DNA of 19,403 nucleotides, taken from Clostridia bacterium (lineage in GTDB: Bacteria; Bacillota; Clostridia; UMGS1810). The notes below the pieces were generated by a model. The model did not search any database, was not told the DNA's origin, and saw only the letters and a program-made list of their open reading frames with translations. Both the position numbers and the translations under genes were made by a program. Shown here piece by piece: positions 1-9,005 of this stretch; position 1 is the first letter of the stretch, and every line of letters starts with the position of its first letter. Where the stretch lies: contig JAEDEG010000044.1 of NCBI GenBank assembly GCA_016293435.1, positions 1-19,403 on the forward strand. The letters run 5' to 3'.

Positions 1-304
1 CAAAATCTAGACAATCAAGAAATGCTTCATAAGTACCATTCTTCAGCAACTCAATAACCTGCTCTTCTGACATATAATACTCAGGTTCGGTAGGAATATT
101 AAGTGCTTCAGAAACTGCATCATCCCATTGTAAAAAATTAGCCATTAAAGCTTGACCGCCGCTCTGATAACTTAACTTAGTAAGTTCATCTAATGAAATC
201 TTTTTAACTTCGCCAGGCGCAAACTCACGTCTAATATTTTCTTCGGGAATGCGATATATAACCATACTCGCACTTCTATTTTTTACATTGTAAATATTTG
301 CCAT
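1..304 (-). CDS. Conserved phage head-region protein, partial (3' end outside window)
   Basis: The frame starts at ATG 304-302 after a good ribosome site (AAAGGAGAT) and runs without a stop off the left edge, giving about 101 residues. It begins MANIYNVKNRSASMVIYRIP and contains a GGQALMANFL segment and an acidic tail around EPEYYMSEEQ. There are no membrane segments, signal peptide or cysteine clusters. It follows the major capsid gene on the same strand, separated by a terminator-like hairpin. The sequence has the look of a small conserved protein often found just downstream of capsid genes in gut Firmicutes phages (recollection, not a search). Its function is unknown; a head-completion or head-tail role is only a guess from position. 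No in-frame TAG occurs in the visible part. Confidence 0.75.
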   Translation of the reverse strand, partial: MANIYNVKNRSASMVIYRIPEENIRREFAPGEVKKISLDELTKLSYQSGGQALMANFLQWDDAVSEALNIPTEPEYYMSEEQVIELLKNGTYEAFLDCLDF

Positions 305-340
305 AATTTTATCTCCTTTTTCACTTATTGTAAATAAAAA

Positions 341-371
341 ATGGGGGAGGGGAATTTCCCGACTCCCCCAT
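341..371 (-). terminator. Hairpin terminator after the major capsid gene
   Basis: On the minus strand the arm TGGGGGA pairs with TCCCCCA, with an inner GGGA/TCCC pairing, and ATTTTTTATTT follows directly. This is a rho-independent terminator, possibly leaky because the next gene has its own ribosome site but no obvious strong promoter. It would lower expression of the downstream gene relative to capsid. Confidence 0.75.
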
Positions 372-385
372 CACTGAGTTTTCAA

Positions 386-1471
386 TTAAGCCTTGCCGTA
401 ATCTTTAACAGTCTTATAACCGCTAAGATTCCATGTCTTCATCTGACCTACAAGACTTGTATCAACATAAGCGCAAATGTTATTAGCTAACATAGCAACT
501 ACGCCGACTTTCTTATAAACCTGAACTTCACGAGAACGATCAGCATTCTGGAATTCATCGACTATTGTATTGCCTTCAAAAGCAATCTTTACAGGCTTAG
601 AATCAGCGCCTGTAGGAAGAATCCAGCAATATCCAGGATCAATTACCTTTGTGCTATTCGTTTCATCTTCAAAGCCCTGCTCAAGAATAACTACCTTGTA
701 TTGCTTATACTGTGCAAGACGACCTGTCTTCCAAAGCTCATCTTTCATAGCTTCTGTGTATCTCCAAGCCTGCTGAGGAATCATCTTAACAGCGAATTCC
801 TGTGTACAATAAATTGTAGGTACACCATAAGCAGAAACTATTGTAAGAAGTGTGTCGAAAGCCTGTTCATCAAAACCATTAACAACAGCAGTGTTGTTAG
901 CAGGAAGCTGATTAATAGAAGCCTTAAGGGCCTGTGCAACTTCCTTATAAACAAGCTCATCCATACCCGTCATAACTGTATCAAGTACTTCAGCAAAATC
1001 AACTCTGCCATCAAGGAATTCCTCAAGACCAATCTGTGCAGCACCGCCGATAGCGCTTGTAGGAACTTCAAAGCTCTCTGTGCCAGCACTAAGCTTAAAT
1101 ACTTCATAGATACCAGCAAGGCCAACACGTGTTATAAACTGTTTAGCTCTCTTTGAACCATTAAGTTTTCTACGGAATATCGGCTTATCACCCTGCTTAA
1201 ATGTCTGAACTTCAGCAAAGTCACTATACTGTTCAACAACTTTCTTAGGAAGTACATCATCTAAAACTTCTTCAATTATAGAAAATATAGTATTTCTATT
1301 TTCTCTATAAAGTGCATACGTACCAGCAAGTTCATTAAACTCCTGACGAAGTGTTTCATTCAACGCATCATAGCTAAGCGACTGGCCATTCCAGCTATAC
1401 GCTACAGGGGCAGAAGAATCAGCCTTTGCAACTGTCTTAGCAAGTGCAAGTAAATTTTCATGATTTAACAT
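386..1471 (-). CDS. Major capsid protein (HK97-fold type)
   Basis: The 361-residue product starts at MLNHENLLALAK and ends in TAA. It is the expected size for an HK97-fold shell protein that lacks a long N-terminal scaffold; here the scaffold is encoded in the protease gene upstream. Segments typical of such proteins are an N-terminal helical region (about 35-85), an extended loop-like stretch near FKQGDKPIFRRKLNG (about 90-106), and a beta-rich C-terminal half with GYCWILPTGADSKPVKIAFEG (about 278-298). Position supports the call: it follows portal, protease-scaffold and a head-associated protein and is closed by a strong terminator. No in-frame TAG is present, which may reflect selection on a highly expressed gene. 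A start at 1471 is supported by the upstream GAAAGGAGAGAAG ribosome site. The call rests on context and overall character rather than a diagnostic motif. Confidence 0.82.
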   Translation of the reverse strand: MLNHENLLALAKTVAKADSSAPVAYSWNGQSLSYDALNETLRQEFNELAGTYALYRENRNTIFSIIEEVLDDVLPKKVVEQYSDFAEVQTFKQGDKPIFRRKLNGSKRAKQFITRVGLAGIYEVFKLSAGTESFEVPTSAIGGAAQIGLEEFLDGRVDFAEVLDTVMTGMDELVYKEVAQALKASINQLPANNTAVVNGFDEQAFDTLLTIVSAYGVPTIYCTQEFAVKMIPQQAWRYTEAMKDELWKTGRLAQYKQYKVVILEQGFEDETNSTKVIDPGYCWILPTGADSKPVKIAFEGNTIVDEFQNADRSREVQVYKKVGVVAMLANNICAYVDTSLVGQMKTWNLSGYKTVKDYGKA

Positions 1472-1489
1472 AGTTCTTCTCTCCTTTCA

Positions 1490-2383
1490 TTAAGCTATGC
1501 GCATGATTTTAACAGCGCGCTGACGATCAGGCATTGTATAAACTTTAACAACCTGCCATTTCATTGTGTCACCAGCACCAGCTGCGCCAACATTTGTAAG
1601 ATAACCATCTGTACCAACATGGAGTATATCGCCAACAGCAAGACCTGTCTCAACAGAAGCTACCTTGATAGTATTAGTCGTGAAGATATCGCCAACATTG
1701 GTCTTAAATACTCTAGGAACCATTGTAGTGCCAGCAGGCATCATAACTGCCTTAGATTTAGACTCAATGTGGAAAGGATCATCATTATAAGTAGGCTCAT
1801 AGTAGTCGCCAGAACCAACTGTTACTCTGTCATAATTGTATGTAGTAGCAAACGTAATAGAATCAACCGTATCAGCATATTCTTTGCCTTCAACTGTAAA
1901 TTTATTTTCAGCTACGGCATATTCTGTGCCATTTACATAAGCCTTAGACTTATCTTCATTATAAGTTACAGGATATGTAGGACCAGGAATTGTTATAGAT
2001 GTGTTGCCAGCTGCGTCCTTACCGTTATAATGACGAGACTGAAGTGTACTAGATTCAGCACCAGCAGGGCTATAAACACGACCATTGTAATGATCTTTTA
2101 CCATTGCAAATTCGCAATCGAGCTGACCATCACGATATAATTTTATTTCATTGTAAACAAGCATCCATTCACCAGCGCCTGTGAAATTAACAACACCATT
2201 AGCATAGTCATACTTTACGAACTGACCCTGTTCAAGTTTGTCAATAGCTGCGGCAGCAGGTAACTGAGCATAGATCTGGGCGGTGCGCTGTGCAGAAAGA
2301 TGGTTAGGTTCAACCTGGCCATAACCAAACTCAACATAGTTAGCGCCGCTAGTAATATTCTTTTTTAAGAAATCACCTATCAT
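1490..2383 (-). CDS. Head-associated protein (decoration or head-fibre-like candidate)
   Basis: The product has 297 residues, starts MIGDFLKKNITSG and ends in TAA. A helical N-terminal quarter contains AQIYAQLPAAAAIDKLEQGQ. The rest is rich in Gly, Thr, Tyr and Asn, consistent with beta-structure, and the C-terminus is MPDRQRAVKIMRIA. It lies 18 bases upstream of the major capsid gene and 21 bases downstream of protease-scaffold, with GGAGGATAAC as ribosome site, so it is co-transcribed and probably co-translated with capsid. In this slot between scaffold and capsid, tailed phages often encode a decoration or stabilising protein, so that is my preferred reading. I see no enzyme motif. A capsid-linked adhesin or head fibre is an alternative. 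It has no in-frame TAG. Confidence 0.55.
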   Translation of the reverse strand: MIGDFLKKNITSGANYVEFGYGQVEPNHLSAQRTAQIYAQLPAAAAIDKLEQGQFVKYDYANGVVNFTGAGEWMLVYNEIKLYRDGQLDCEFAMVKDHYNGRVYSPAGAESSTLQSRHYNGKDAAGNTSITIPGPTYPVTYNEDKSKAYVNGTEYAVAENKFTVEGKEYADTVDSITFATTYNYDRVTVGSGDYYEPTYNDDPFHIESKSKAVMMPAGTTMVPRVFKTNVGDIFTTNTIKVASVETGLAVGDILHVGTDGYLTNVGAAGAGDTMKWQVVKVYTMPDRQRAVKIMRIA

Positions 2384-2404
2384 TGTAAGTTATCCTCCTT
2401 TAAA

Positions 2405-3676
2405 TTATTTCATTTCTTTTTCTACTGCTAGAGCACGTTGTACCCAGGCAGGTGTTACATCTTCGACTGTCTCGATAGATGTAAGATTATATGTATTAGC
2501 TGCGGCTGCTGGCTGCATTTCTCCCTCGTCAGAAGACAAGTTGAAATTAACCTTATTGCGCACACATATAATTGACAATTTTGCTTCGATGTCTGATACA
2601 GAATAATTATCTATATTATCAATAACATCTTTCTTATCAGCATCGCTTAGCATATAAAAGCTATCAATCATAGCAAGTTTCTGCTGTTTTTCTACATTAA
2701 GTTTAAATGCTGTCAATTCAGCAATTGTATTATTTAATGTATCATTTGTAGCCTTTAATGCATTATAATCTGTAGATAATGTATTATATTTTTCCATTAA
2801 TTCTACATATTCCGGAATTTCATCCAGATTGTAAGAAGTAGCTACGGCAGGCTCAGCCGCAGTCGGCTCAACCGTAGGTTCTTCCCCTATATCTTCTTGA
2901 TTTTCTGTAACTACTGTTTTATCAGTATTGTCCAAATTTTCTGTAGAATTTATAGGCTCTTCTGTAACAACATTCTCGTTTTCATTTGTGACCATCTGAG
3001 TTGTTCCTCCTTCTTCAAGAAATTCTTTTATTGTATTTATCATTGAGTAAATTTGTGTTTTAAAATCTTCATCCATAGTTAAACTATAAGATGTAACATT
3101 AGCGCCTTCAAAACAAGGCTCCACATCTTCACCCAAAATACACAATTTGGAAATTAACCCGTCATTAATTATGCAAAATCTTTTACTACCTTTTTCAAAT
3201 TTTGCCCAACTTACTTGCAAAGTTTTTTCGTCTAATTCCATAGATTGCGGATTTCCTTGATCAATGACTCTTTGGCATTCTGGATACTGGCCAACCCATA
3301 GATACCCTTCTGTAACCAAATACTCACGATCAACTCCATCGTCATCAGTAAACCACTAAAACCACGCTTTAGCATTCAAATCTACAAAACCATAAGGTCT
3401 AGTATTTTCAGCTAATTTAATCTCGCCATCTTCAATTTTCAAAAACTTATTATGATTATCAAAATCTTTAGTAGTTTCATCATAATAACCAACAATAGGA
3501 CTACCAGGTAAACTATTAGCTAATTTTTTAGCTGTTTCTTTATTAATAATAGTTCCATTGCGATTAGGTTCATCACTAACATACAAAACCTTAATTTGAC
3601 ATTTTGCAATCATTGGATTAATAGGAGTTAAATTGATAATTTCAATGGGTTTATCTAGACTTAAACTAGTATGCAT
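2405..3676 (-). CDS. Prohead protease-scaffold fusion, one internal TAG read as Gln
   Basis: With TAG at codon 107 (3358-3356) read through, one frame gives 423 residues ending in TAA; in the standard code it would split into 106- and 304-residue pieces. The join reads KAWF-Q-WFTDDDGVDREYL, an uninterrupted beta-rich protease-like domain (about 1-205) with TPINPMIAKCQIKVLYVSDE near the N-terminus and SPIVGYYDE at about 59-67. Then come an acidic, Thr/Glu-rich linker (about 225-285), a coiled-coil-like scaffold segment (YVELMEKYNTLSTDYNAL onward, about 290-345) and a C-terminal tail ending AWVQRALAVEKEMK. This order, maturation protease followed by scaffold, is common in HK97-type heads. The start at 3676 has a strong AAGGAGGAAG site. 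The catalytic residues are not assigned with certainty. It sits between portal and capsid, as expected. Confidence 0.8.
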
Positions 3677-3688
3677 TTAACTTCCTCC

Positions 3689-5308
3689 TTAACTTTGTGA
3701 TTCTATGTTCTAAATTGTTTTATCACTTTTTTCATCGTCAGGTTTGGCTGGACGACCGGCTTCACCAGATGAAACTTGTGCTTCTATAGATTTATCATTT
3801 TTCCCAGTATTGGATTTATTAGAATTGTCCGAATTATTTGAACCACTCATAGTTGAACTTAATGCAGGTGGAACCATAAATTCATTCATATTAAGTACTT
3901 GATTTTCAAATCGCATACTATTAAGTACAAAACTTTGGGAATGTCCAAGCGCAATTTGCGGCAACATTTTTGCAAATCCCATCTGTGTTTGCTCTTTATA
4001 CATTTTAGCTAAATCTTTATAATTATATTGTGTTGTTTCTAACATATAAAATCTAAAAGAATACTTTTTACGTGCAGAACTATGCCCAGCCGCAAGCGCA
4101 TTGAAAAATTCAGCAAATTGCAAAATTAATGTTCTTAATGAAGCTTCATCGTTTAAAATTGATTTTTCCAATGACATATTACCATCAGTATTAAACAGAT
4201 TACGTGAAATACCAAGAGCATTATAAACAGTACGCTCTACCTTAGCTAAATCATCAGTAGTCGCAGTAGTATTTTTATCAGCCAAATCGACAGCATCAAT
4301 ATCAGCAAAAGTTGTTAAAATATCAACCCCCACTGCGTTGCGCAACATTTGAACGGCATTGTTATGAATATCTCTAGCTTCATCACTATCAAAAATCAAA
4401 TCACCATTTTTATCTCGTGGCAATTTTTGTATTAAAATTTTCAATAATTTTTGCATTTGTTTGCGGCGATCCAGATCTTGCGCTGCATCGAGATCAAGCA
4501 ACGTAGGAATTGCATGTACAAACAAAGGCATATCATAATTATCAAAAGCAAATTTAACACACAATCCTGGAGTAAGTAAATACCAACATCCAGTATCGCC
4601 ATTAAAATCAGCTTTTAATTTTCCCTATTTATATAATAGATAGCCTTTTTTAAATTCATCAGGGAATAAATTTAAAATTCTAATTCGCTATTGTGGATTT
4701 GCAATGGTATCAAAATATTGCATATTAAATTCTACAGCTGGCATTCCATTAGATTTATATCTAGAACGGCAATAGCGCACTGGCAATTGCTGTAGAATTA
4801 CTCCTATTTTGGAAGGAACTATATAACCATAATAAGCACCATCTAAAATTACATTTAATGCTATTTCCCCGCAAATTTTCTTTATATGTGAATTATCAAA
4901 ATATGTCAATGCTTTATAAAAATCTTTAAGCATGCGATCTTCTGGTATTTCAGCATCTAATGGGTAATCAGGCATTACATACCAATCATACCGATATAAA
5001 TATGCAAAATAATCACATGTACGGTGATAAATACCATTGGTTCTATAAAATATCTATGAATACCAACGAAGTTTTTCAACATCACGTGCTAACAATGCCC
5101 GCATAACTTCATCTTTAGTAATAATTGGCACATTAGCTTGACGCACTCGTGCGTAATTACCTAGGGTTAGCGTAGCATTATCAAGCTGCCGCACACCATT
5201 TACCCTAATTTGTTTATATTCACCATTAATTTCATAGATGCTTTTTGAAGTTCCTGTCAAATCAAATCCTTTAGCATGAATATCGGCTTGTGTTTGAGAA
5301 TTATTCAT
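3689..5308 (-). CDS. Portal protein, four internal TAG codons read as Gln
   Basis: Reading TAG as Gln at codons 85, 207, 228 and 533 (5056, 4690, 4627 and 3712 on the minus strand) joins three fragments into one 539-residue frame ending in TAA at 3691-3689. The joins are smooth: LRWYS-Q-IFYRTNGIYHR, TIANPQ-Q-RIRILNLF and LLYK-Q-GKLKADF. The aromatic-rich segment IYHRTCDYFAYLYRYDWYVMP (about 92-113) is typical of the portal wing region in Firmicutes phages, and ERTVYNALGISRNLFN lies in the C-terminal half, followed by a long helical region and a disordered Ser/Asn/Lys tail. Length fits portals (about 400-550 residues). It lies between terL plus a nuclease and protease-scaffold. The ribosome site is AGGAGGATGAG. 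The last TAG adds only six residues (QNIESQ before S and TAA), and the TAA then abuts the ribosome site of the next gene, which supports readthrough there too. Confidence 0.85.
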
Positions 5309-5323
5309 TGGTCCTCATCCTCC

Positions 5324-5680
5324 TTAATATCCAGCTCTAGTCATTATATAATCATAATCAATTAAATTTTCTTCAGTATATGGAATTTCTATTAATTTAT
5401 ATCCACTCATTTTACAAAATCTACGTTTTTTATCGTCATTAAATTTTTGTTGGTAAAATCCTTTTTTGCCTCCAAATTTTGCACTTGGTTCATAATGTTG
5501 TTTACCTTGATATTCTATTAAAAAATCAATATTTCCATCATCATCAAATACTGCAAAATCAAAACGCAAAGGACGACCATTAGAACTATTAAGACCAGGA
5601 AAAATATATTCTTCTTGATAATTTAATCCTGCCATTTCTAAAATTTCTTCAATCTTGATTTCGCCTCTTGAACTTCTCAT
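5324..5680 (-). CDS. PD-(D/E)XK-type nuclease, likely free-standing homing endonuclease
   Basis: The 118-residue protein begins MRSSRGEIKIEEILEMAGL, with a conserved-looking early Glu (E7). It continues with RFDFAVFDDDGNIDFLIEYQGKQHYEP, in which D41 and the E56-x-Q58-x-K60 triad form a plausible PD-(D/E)XK-like active site, and then KFNDDKKRRFC before the Vsr-like C-terminus GYKLIEIPYTEE. Related small nucleases (Vsr-like or EDxHD families) occur in phages as solitary homing endonucleases. It lies between terL and portal, 25 bases after terL and 15 before portal, and about 210 bases from the group I intron in terL. Such a nuclease beside an intron without its own endonuclease suggests collaborative homing (inference). 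Alternatively it could be a packaging-associated nuclease. No in-frame TAG; it ends in TAA. Confidence 0.65.
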   Translation of the reverse strand: MRSSRGEIKIEEILEMAGLNYQEEYIFPGLNSSNGRPLRFDFAVFDDDGNIDFLIEYQGKQHYEPSAKFGGKKGFYQQKFNDDKKRRFCKMSGYKLIEIPYTEENLIDYDYIMTRAGY

Positions 5681-5705
5681 TATTAATATATTTCTCCTTT
5701 CTTAA

Positions 5706-7778
5706 TTAATTCATAAATAGCCAATCAGCCGCGTTAAATTTCTTTTTCTTGCGGCTCTTACCTTCTTCTTCTTGTGTTATATAATAAATTCCATATTCAA
5801 AAGCTGAAAATTTATCTTTTTTGATTCCTCGATTAAATTGTTTCAAAATGATATTCTGCGATGTATCATTTATTTCACGCAAGTTCATCCTTTAATCTAC
5901 TATTTTTCAATAGCAGCCAGACTATATCTTCATCTTCGGCATTACCCGGTCAGAGCTTCCCATTTCGACTAATAAAATTATTAGCCTACGTTATAAAACT
6001 AGTCGTTGAGCCTTGCATTAAAATTCTTTTCATTATTTTATGAAAAATCTTTTAATACCTTGGTTGCGAATTGCCCAATTTTTTTAATTTTTACCATCCA
6101 ATAAATATTATTTTATCTGCTGCGCTATATTAGCCGCGGTATAAAAAACTTTAGGGTGTTCCCGCAATTAGAGAAGTTTATTTTTCTATGAATTTCTTCA
6201 TAGCGAGACAATGAACTACTTTATCTCTTCTTTTAAAATCGAGGTTAGGGAGAATGGCTGAAGAAATAATTTACGTTCTTCAGGTTTCATATTCTATCCA
6301 ACTTTTGTGCCAAGTAATTTAGCTTTTGCTTGACGTTCATCTATCAAAAATTTTAATTTTCCTGTAGTCATCTAAGTTTGTACTGCTGTGTGCGCAACTG
6401 AATTAATTACCGCATTAGCTTTAATTAAATACATTGCATCATCTTCACAAATTTGACTACGATATTTTTTATATTCACCATCATTATCATTATAAACGCC
6501 AAAGTCTGGCAAAGTCTCCCCAGTCTCAGGATCAACTTGTGACTTTACCATATAATCTACAAGACCTATACCTAAACCATTTGCATCTATAACTATACGA
6601 CGCGCTTTATATTTATAATATAATTTTTTCAAAGTAATAGCCTGATCTTCAAAATGTCCATCAGAAATGGTATAAATATTAACCAATGATTTAATTGCCG
6701 CACCTTGCGCTTGCGGAATACATTTAATAATACAAGCTACGCTATCACAATCTTTACGTCCTACATCGACAGACACTATATAATAACTATTCTTAGTAGT
6801 ACGCCCAGAATATTCATTTTCTGGTAATTTTAATATTCTATTTCTATCAAAAATTTCTGGATTGAAAAAAGCATCTTCAGAACTTCCAGTCCAACGTGAC
6901 ATATACTCTCGATCAAATGCGCTTTCATTAAATGTACCATCGGCTTTTAAATCTCTGACAAATCCCTTATCCAAAAGTCCTACTAATACAGGTACACGAT
7001 ATGTACCTCCAAGCACAATAGCTTTCTCAGGTCGAACAATAGACCAAACTAATAATTGAATTAATTTATTATATGGAAATGTATTTTTATAGCCTGCGGT
7101 TGTAATATATAATTGTGCTTTGTTTAACGGCTCACTGGGCTGAATGGTTCCGTCCATACAACGTCGTGATATATTCATTGTAGGAATAACAACTTGGCTC
7201 AATATATCACCATCAACACCAACGCATTCTTCCACAACTCCGGCATGTCTACGTTTACCACGGGAACTTTCTCTTGCCGCAAGAGTATCAAAATAAGAGC
7301 CATTTTTAAACACATATTTACAATAATCTTTGCCTTCCAAAGTCATACCACGATTACGATCGATTTCTAATTCAAACCCAGGAATTAACTGACAAATTTC
7401 ACTAACTTTTTCACGCATGATGCTTGCTGCTTGCTCTTTACCACCAGAAGTAACGAATAATTTGCAACCAGGATAAAGTACACATTTAATCATTAATGTC
7501 ATCATAGCTAGAAATGATTTAGAATACGCTCTAGGAAATACGGCATACATATACTAGTAGCGCATTGCTACTCTTAAAAATATTCTTTGATAAAAATAAA
7601 AATGAAATTTACTAGGACCGCCATCTTTTCCGGCTAGAAAATCAACAAATAAATCAGGATATTCACGCCAGAAGGCAATATACTATCTTGCTATAGGAAT
7701 GGCGGCCCGCACTCTTTCTTCTGTTAATTCAATTTCACGTTTTTTCTTACTTAAATTTAAAATATCGGATAAAGCCAT
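5706..7778 (-). CDS. terL: Terminase large subunit, spliced from two exons, four TAG codons read as Gln
   Basis: Exon 1 is 7778-6223 and exon 2 is 5889-5706; joining them gives 580 codons (579 residues plus TAA). The start ATG overlaps the TAA of the upstream gene (TAATG), implying coupling. TAG lies at codons 32, 75, 469 and 495 (IPIAR-Q-YIAFW, VAMRY-Q-YMYAV, AVQT-Q-MTTG, KVG-Q-NMKPEER). The ATPase domain has the Walker A-like PRAYSKSF (about 82-89) and Walker B VVEE (E183/E184). The RNase H-like nuclease domain has D338 in VSVDVGRKD and D398 in IDANG. Exon 2 supplies the C-terminus NLREINDTSQNII to KKKKFNAADWLFMN, with KDKFSAFEYGIYYI, which belongs to this family. The split codon 519 becomes ATG (LKEEMMNLREI). 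The enzyme powers DNA packaging into proheads through the portal. Neither standard code nor an unspliced reading yields an intact enzyme. Confidence 0.9.
5890..6222 (-). ncRNA. Group I self-splicing intron within terL (333 nt, no internal ORF)
   Basis: Pairings visible on the minus strand: P1 joins exon GAGAT with intron GTCTC, putting the required U-G wobble at the 5' splice site. P2 is CTATGAA-GAAA-TTCATAG. A P-like core segment AATTGCGGGAACACC is followed by CGCAGC (P4 TGCG/CGCA). P8 is ATTAAAA/TTTTAAT. P7 pairs GACTA (in CTCAACGACTAG) with TAGTC (in AAGATATAGTCTGG). P9 is CTGCTATT-GAAA-AATAGTAG. The intron ends in G at 5890, and P10 is formed by GATGAAC of exon 2 with GTTCATT just upstream of the P1 guide. 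The splice sites set by P1 and P10 are also the ones that restore the terL frame. Subgroup IA is likely from the R/S-type sequences and the extra segment between them. No homing endonuclease is encoded inside. Confidence 0.92.
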
Positions 7779-8965
7779 TATTCCTCATCCTCCTCGCTTA
7801 GCGCAGCTTCAACGTCAGCCGCAGACTTAAAGTCAAGGAATTCAGCGATATCTTCATCATTTACTTCATCAACATCATCATCATTACCAACAATAGGCTC
7901 TTCCGCATCTTCTTTTTCAGCTTGTTGCATTTGTTGAATAGCGGTATCAATAAGATTGCCTAGATTCATTTCTTCAGTTACTAGTGTTTTAAGATATCCT
8001 TGAATATCGGCTATTGTTTCGTCAACCTTATCATTAGGTTGTGTAATATAATATCGGGGAATAAATCCTTCGCTTTCGCAAATAGCTACAAGCTCACTAA
8101 CTGAAGTAATAAATTCGCCATCAGTATCTTTTACCTAGGCCGCTGAAAATTTTCCCGCTTTTAATAGCGTATCATACATTTTAAGCATTTTCTAAGCGCC
8201 TTCAACGTCATTCATATCCAATAGCTAATTAGCTTTTAATGAAGTTTTACACATTAATTTTAATGTATCTTCATGGCTCGCGGTTTCTATTGTGTAAGAT
8301 TCCATCATTTGTTTATATAAATTTTCAAGCCGCACCCATTCAGATACATTATAACTTCGACCCCATTTAAGGCATAAATACGTTTTATCTTCATCGGTTA
8401 AATCGTATTCTTCCTCAGGATAATCATTGGCATTTGCGGCAGATGGCTATTGTGCCTACGTGTTCTAGCCATAGTAAGCTTCAGGGTCGTCCGCAAAGTC
8501 TGGAGGCGCCATAGGTTTATCAGGCATTGGAAAGGTTCCACGTTCAATCTATGTAGCGATTTCAGCGGCCCCAAATCCTTGGGCTTCCATAGTAGTACGA
8601 ATTTTATTTTCAGCCTATTCCCGCAAAAAATCATTATCTTTCCAACGATAATCTTTCCATTGCTTTAAGGCCATCTTTGCCATATATCGACCAAGAATAC
8701 TAGTACCATTCATTTTAGATCGATCTCGACCATAAGTGGCTAATAATTTATTCCATTCATCGGGAATCCAAGGAACATCTAGCTACTCTAAAATTGGTAA
8801 GAAGGTAGAAGGATCCCAGTTATCAACATGCATTGTTAAGCACTATTTACAAATATCTATTTTACCTAATGGGTAATGCTCTAAATCATTAGATTTATAA
8901 AAATCATGTGCTTTAAGTACTTTATGACATTTAGCGCATACTAATGATTGACTTTTATCTACCAT
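7778..8965 (-). CDS. Putative terminase small subunit, zinc-ribbon N-terminus, ten TAG codons read as Gln
   Basis: Only fragments are open in the standard code, but reading TAG as Gln at codons 41, 61, 117, 139, 167, 170, 173, 247, 258 and 277 gives one 395-residue frame from ATG 8965 (ribosome site AAAGGAGAGA) to TAA 7780-7778. The N-terminus has a zinc ribbon CAKC...CKQC (residues 10-13 and 39-42), in which the first TAG falls between the last two cysteines. Then come a segment LDVPWIPDEWNKLL (about 62-75), a Pro/Gln/Asn-rich linker with three TAGs in seven codons (167-173), a helical middle, and an acidic C-terminus ending AALSEEDEE. Zinc-ribbon proteins of this layout sit directly before terL in many Firmicutes phages, where they are taken to be small terminase subunits that bind the packaging site; that assignment is by position and resemblance. 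The stop overlaps the terL start. Confidence 0.75.
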
Positions 8966-9005
8966 AATATCTCTCCTTTCTTTGTTTTATTTTATTTTAA
9001 GAGTA

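Noticed and set aside
3689..5308. Three separate portal fragments caused by frameshift or sequencing error
   Set aside because: The fragments are in the same frame and interrupted only by TAG, never by TAA, TGA or a frame change. Errors would not be so uniform.
5706..5888. A stand-alone 60-residue gene starting at ATG 5888
   Set aside because: It has no proper ribosome site, and intron pairings plus frame make it the second exon of terL.
7778..8965. Short minus-strand frames (for example 7778-7969 and 8398-8634) as separate small genes or a decayed pseudogene
   Set aside because: One frame covers the whole stretch when TAG is read as an amino acid, with a ribosome site only at 8965. The 8398-8634 frame is in another phase.
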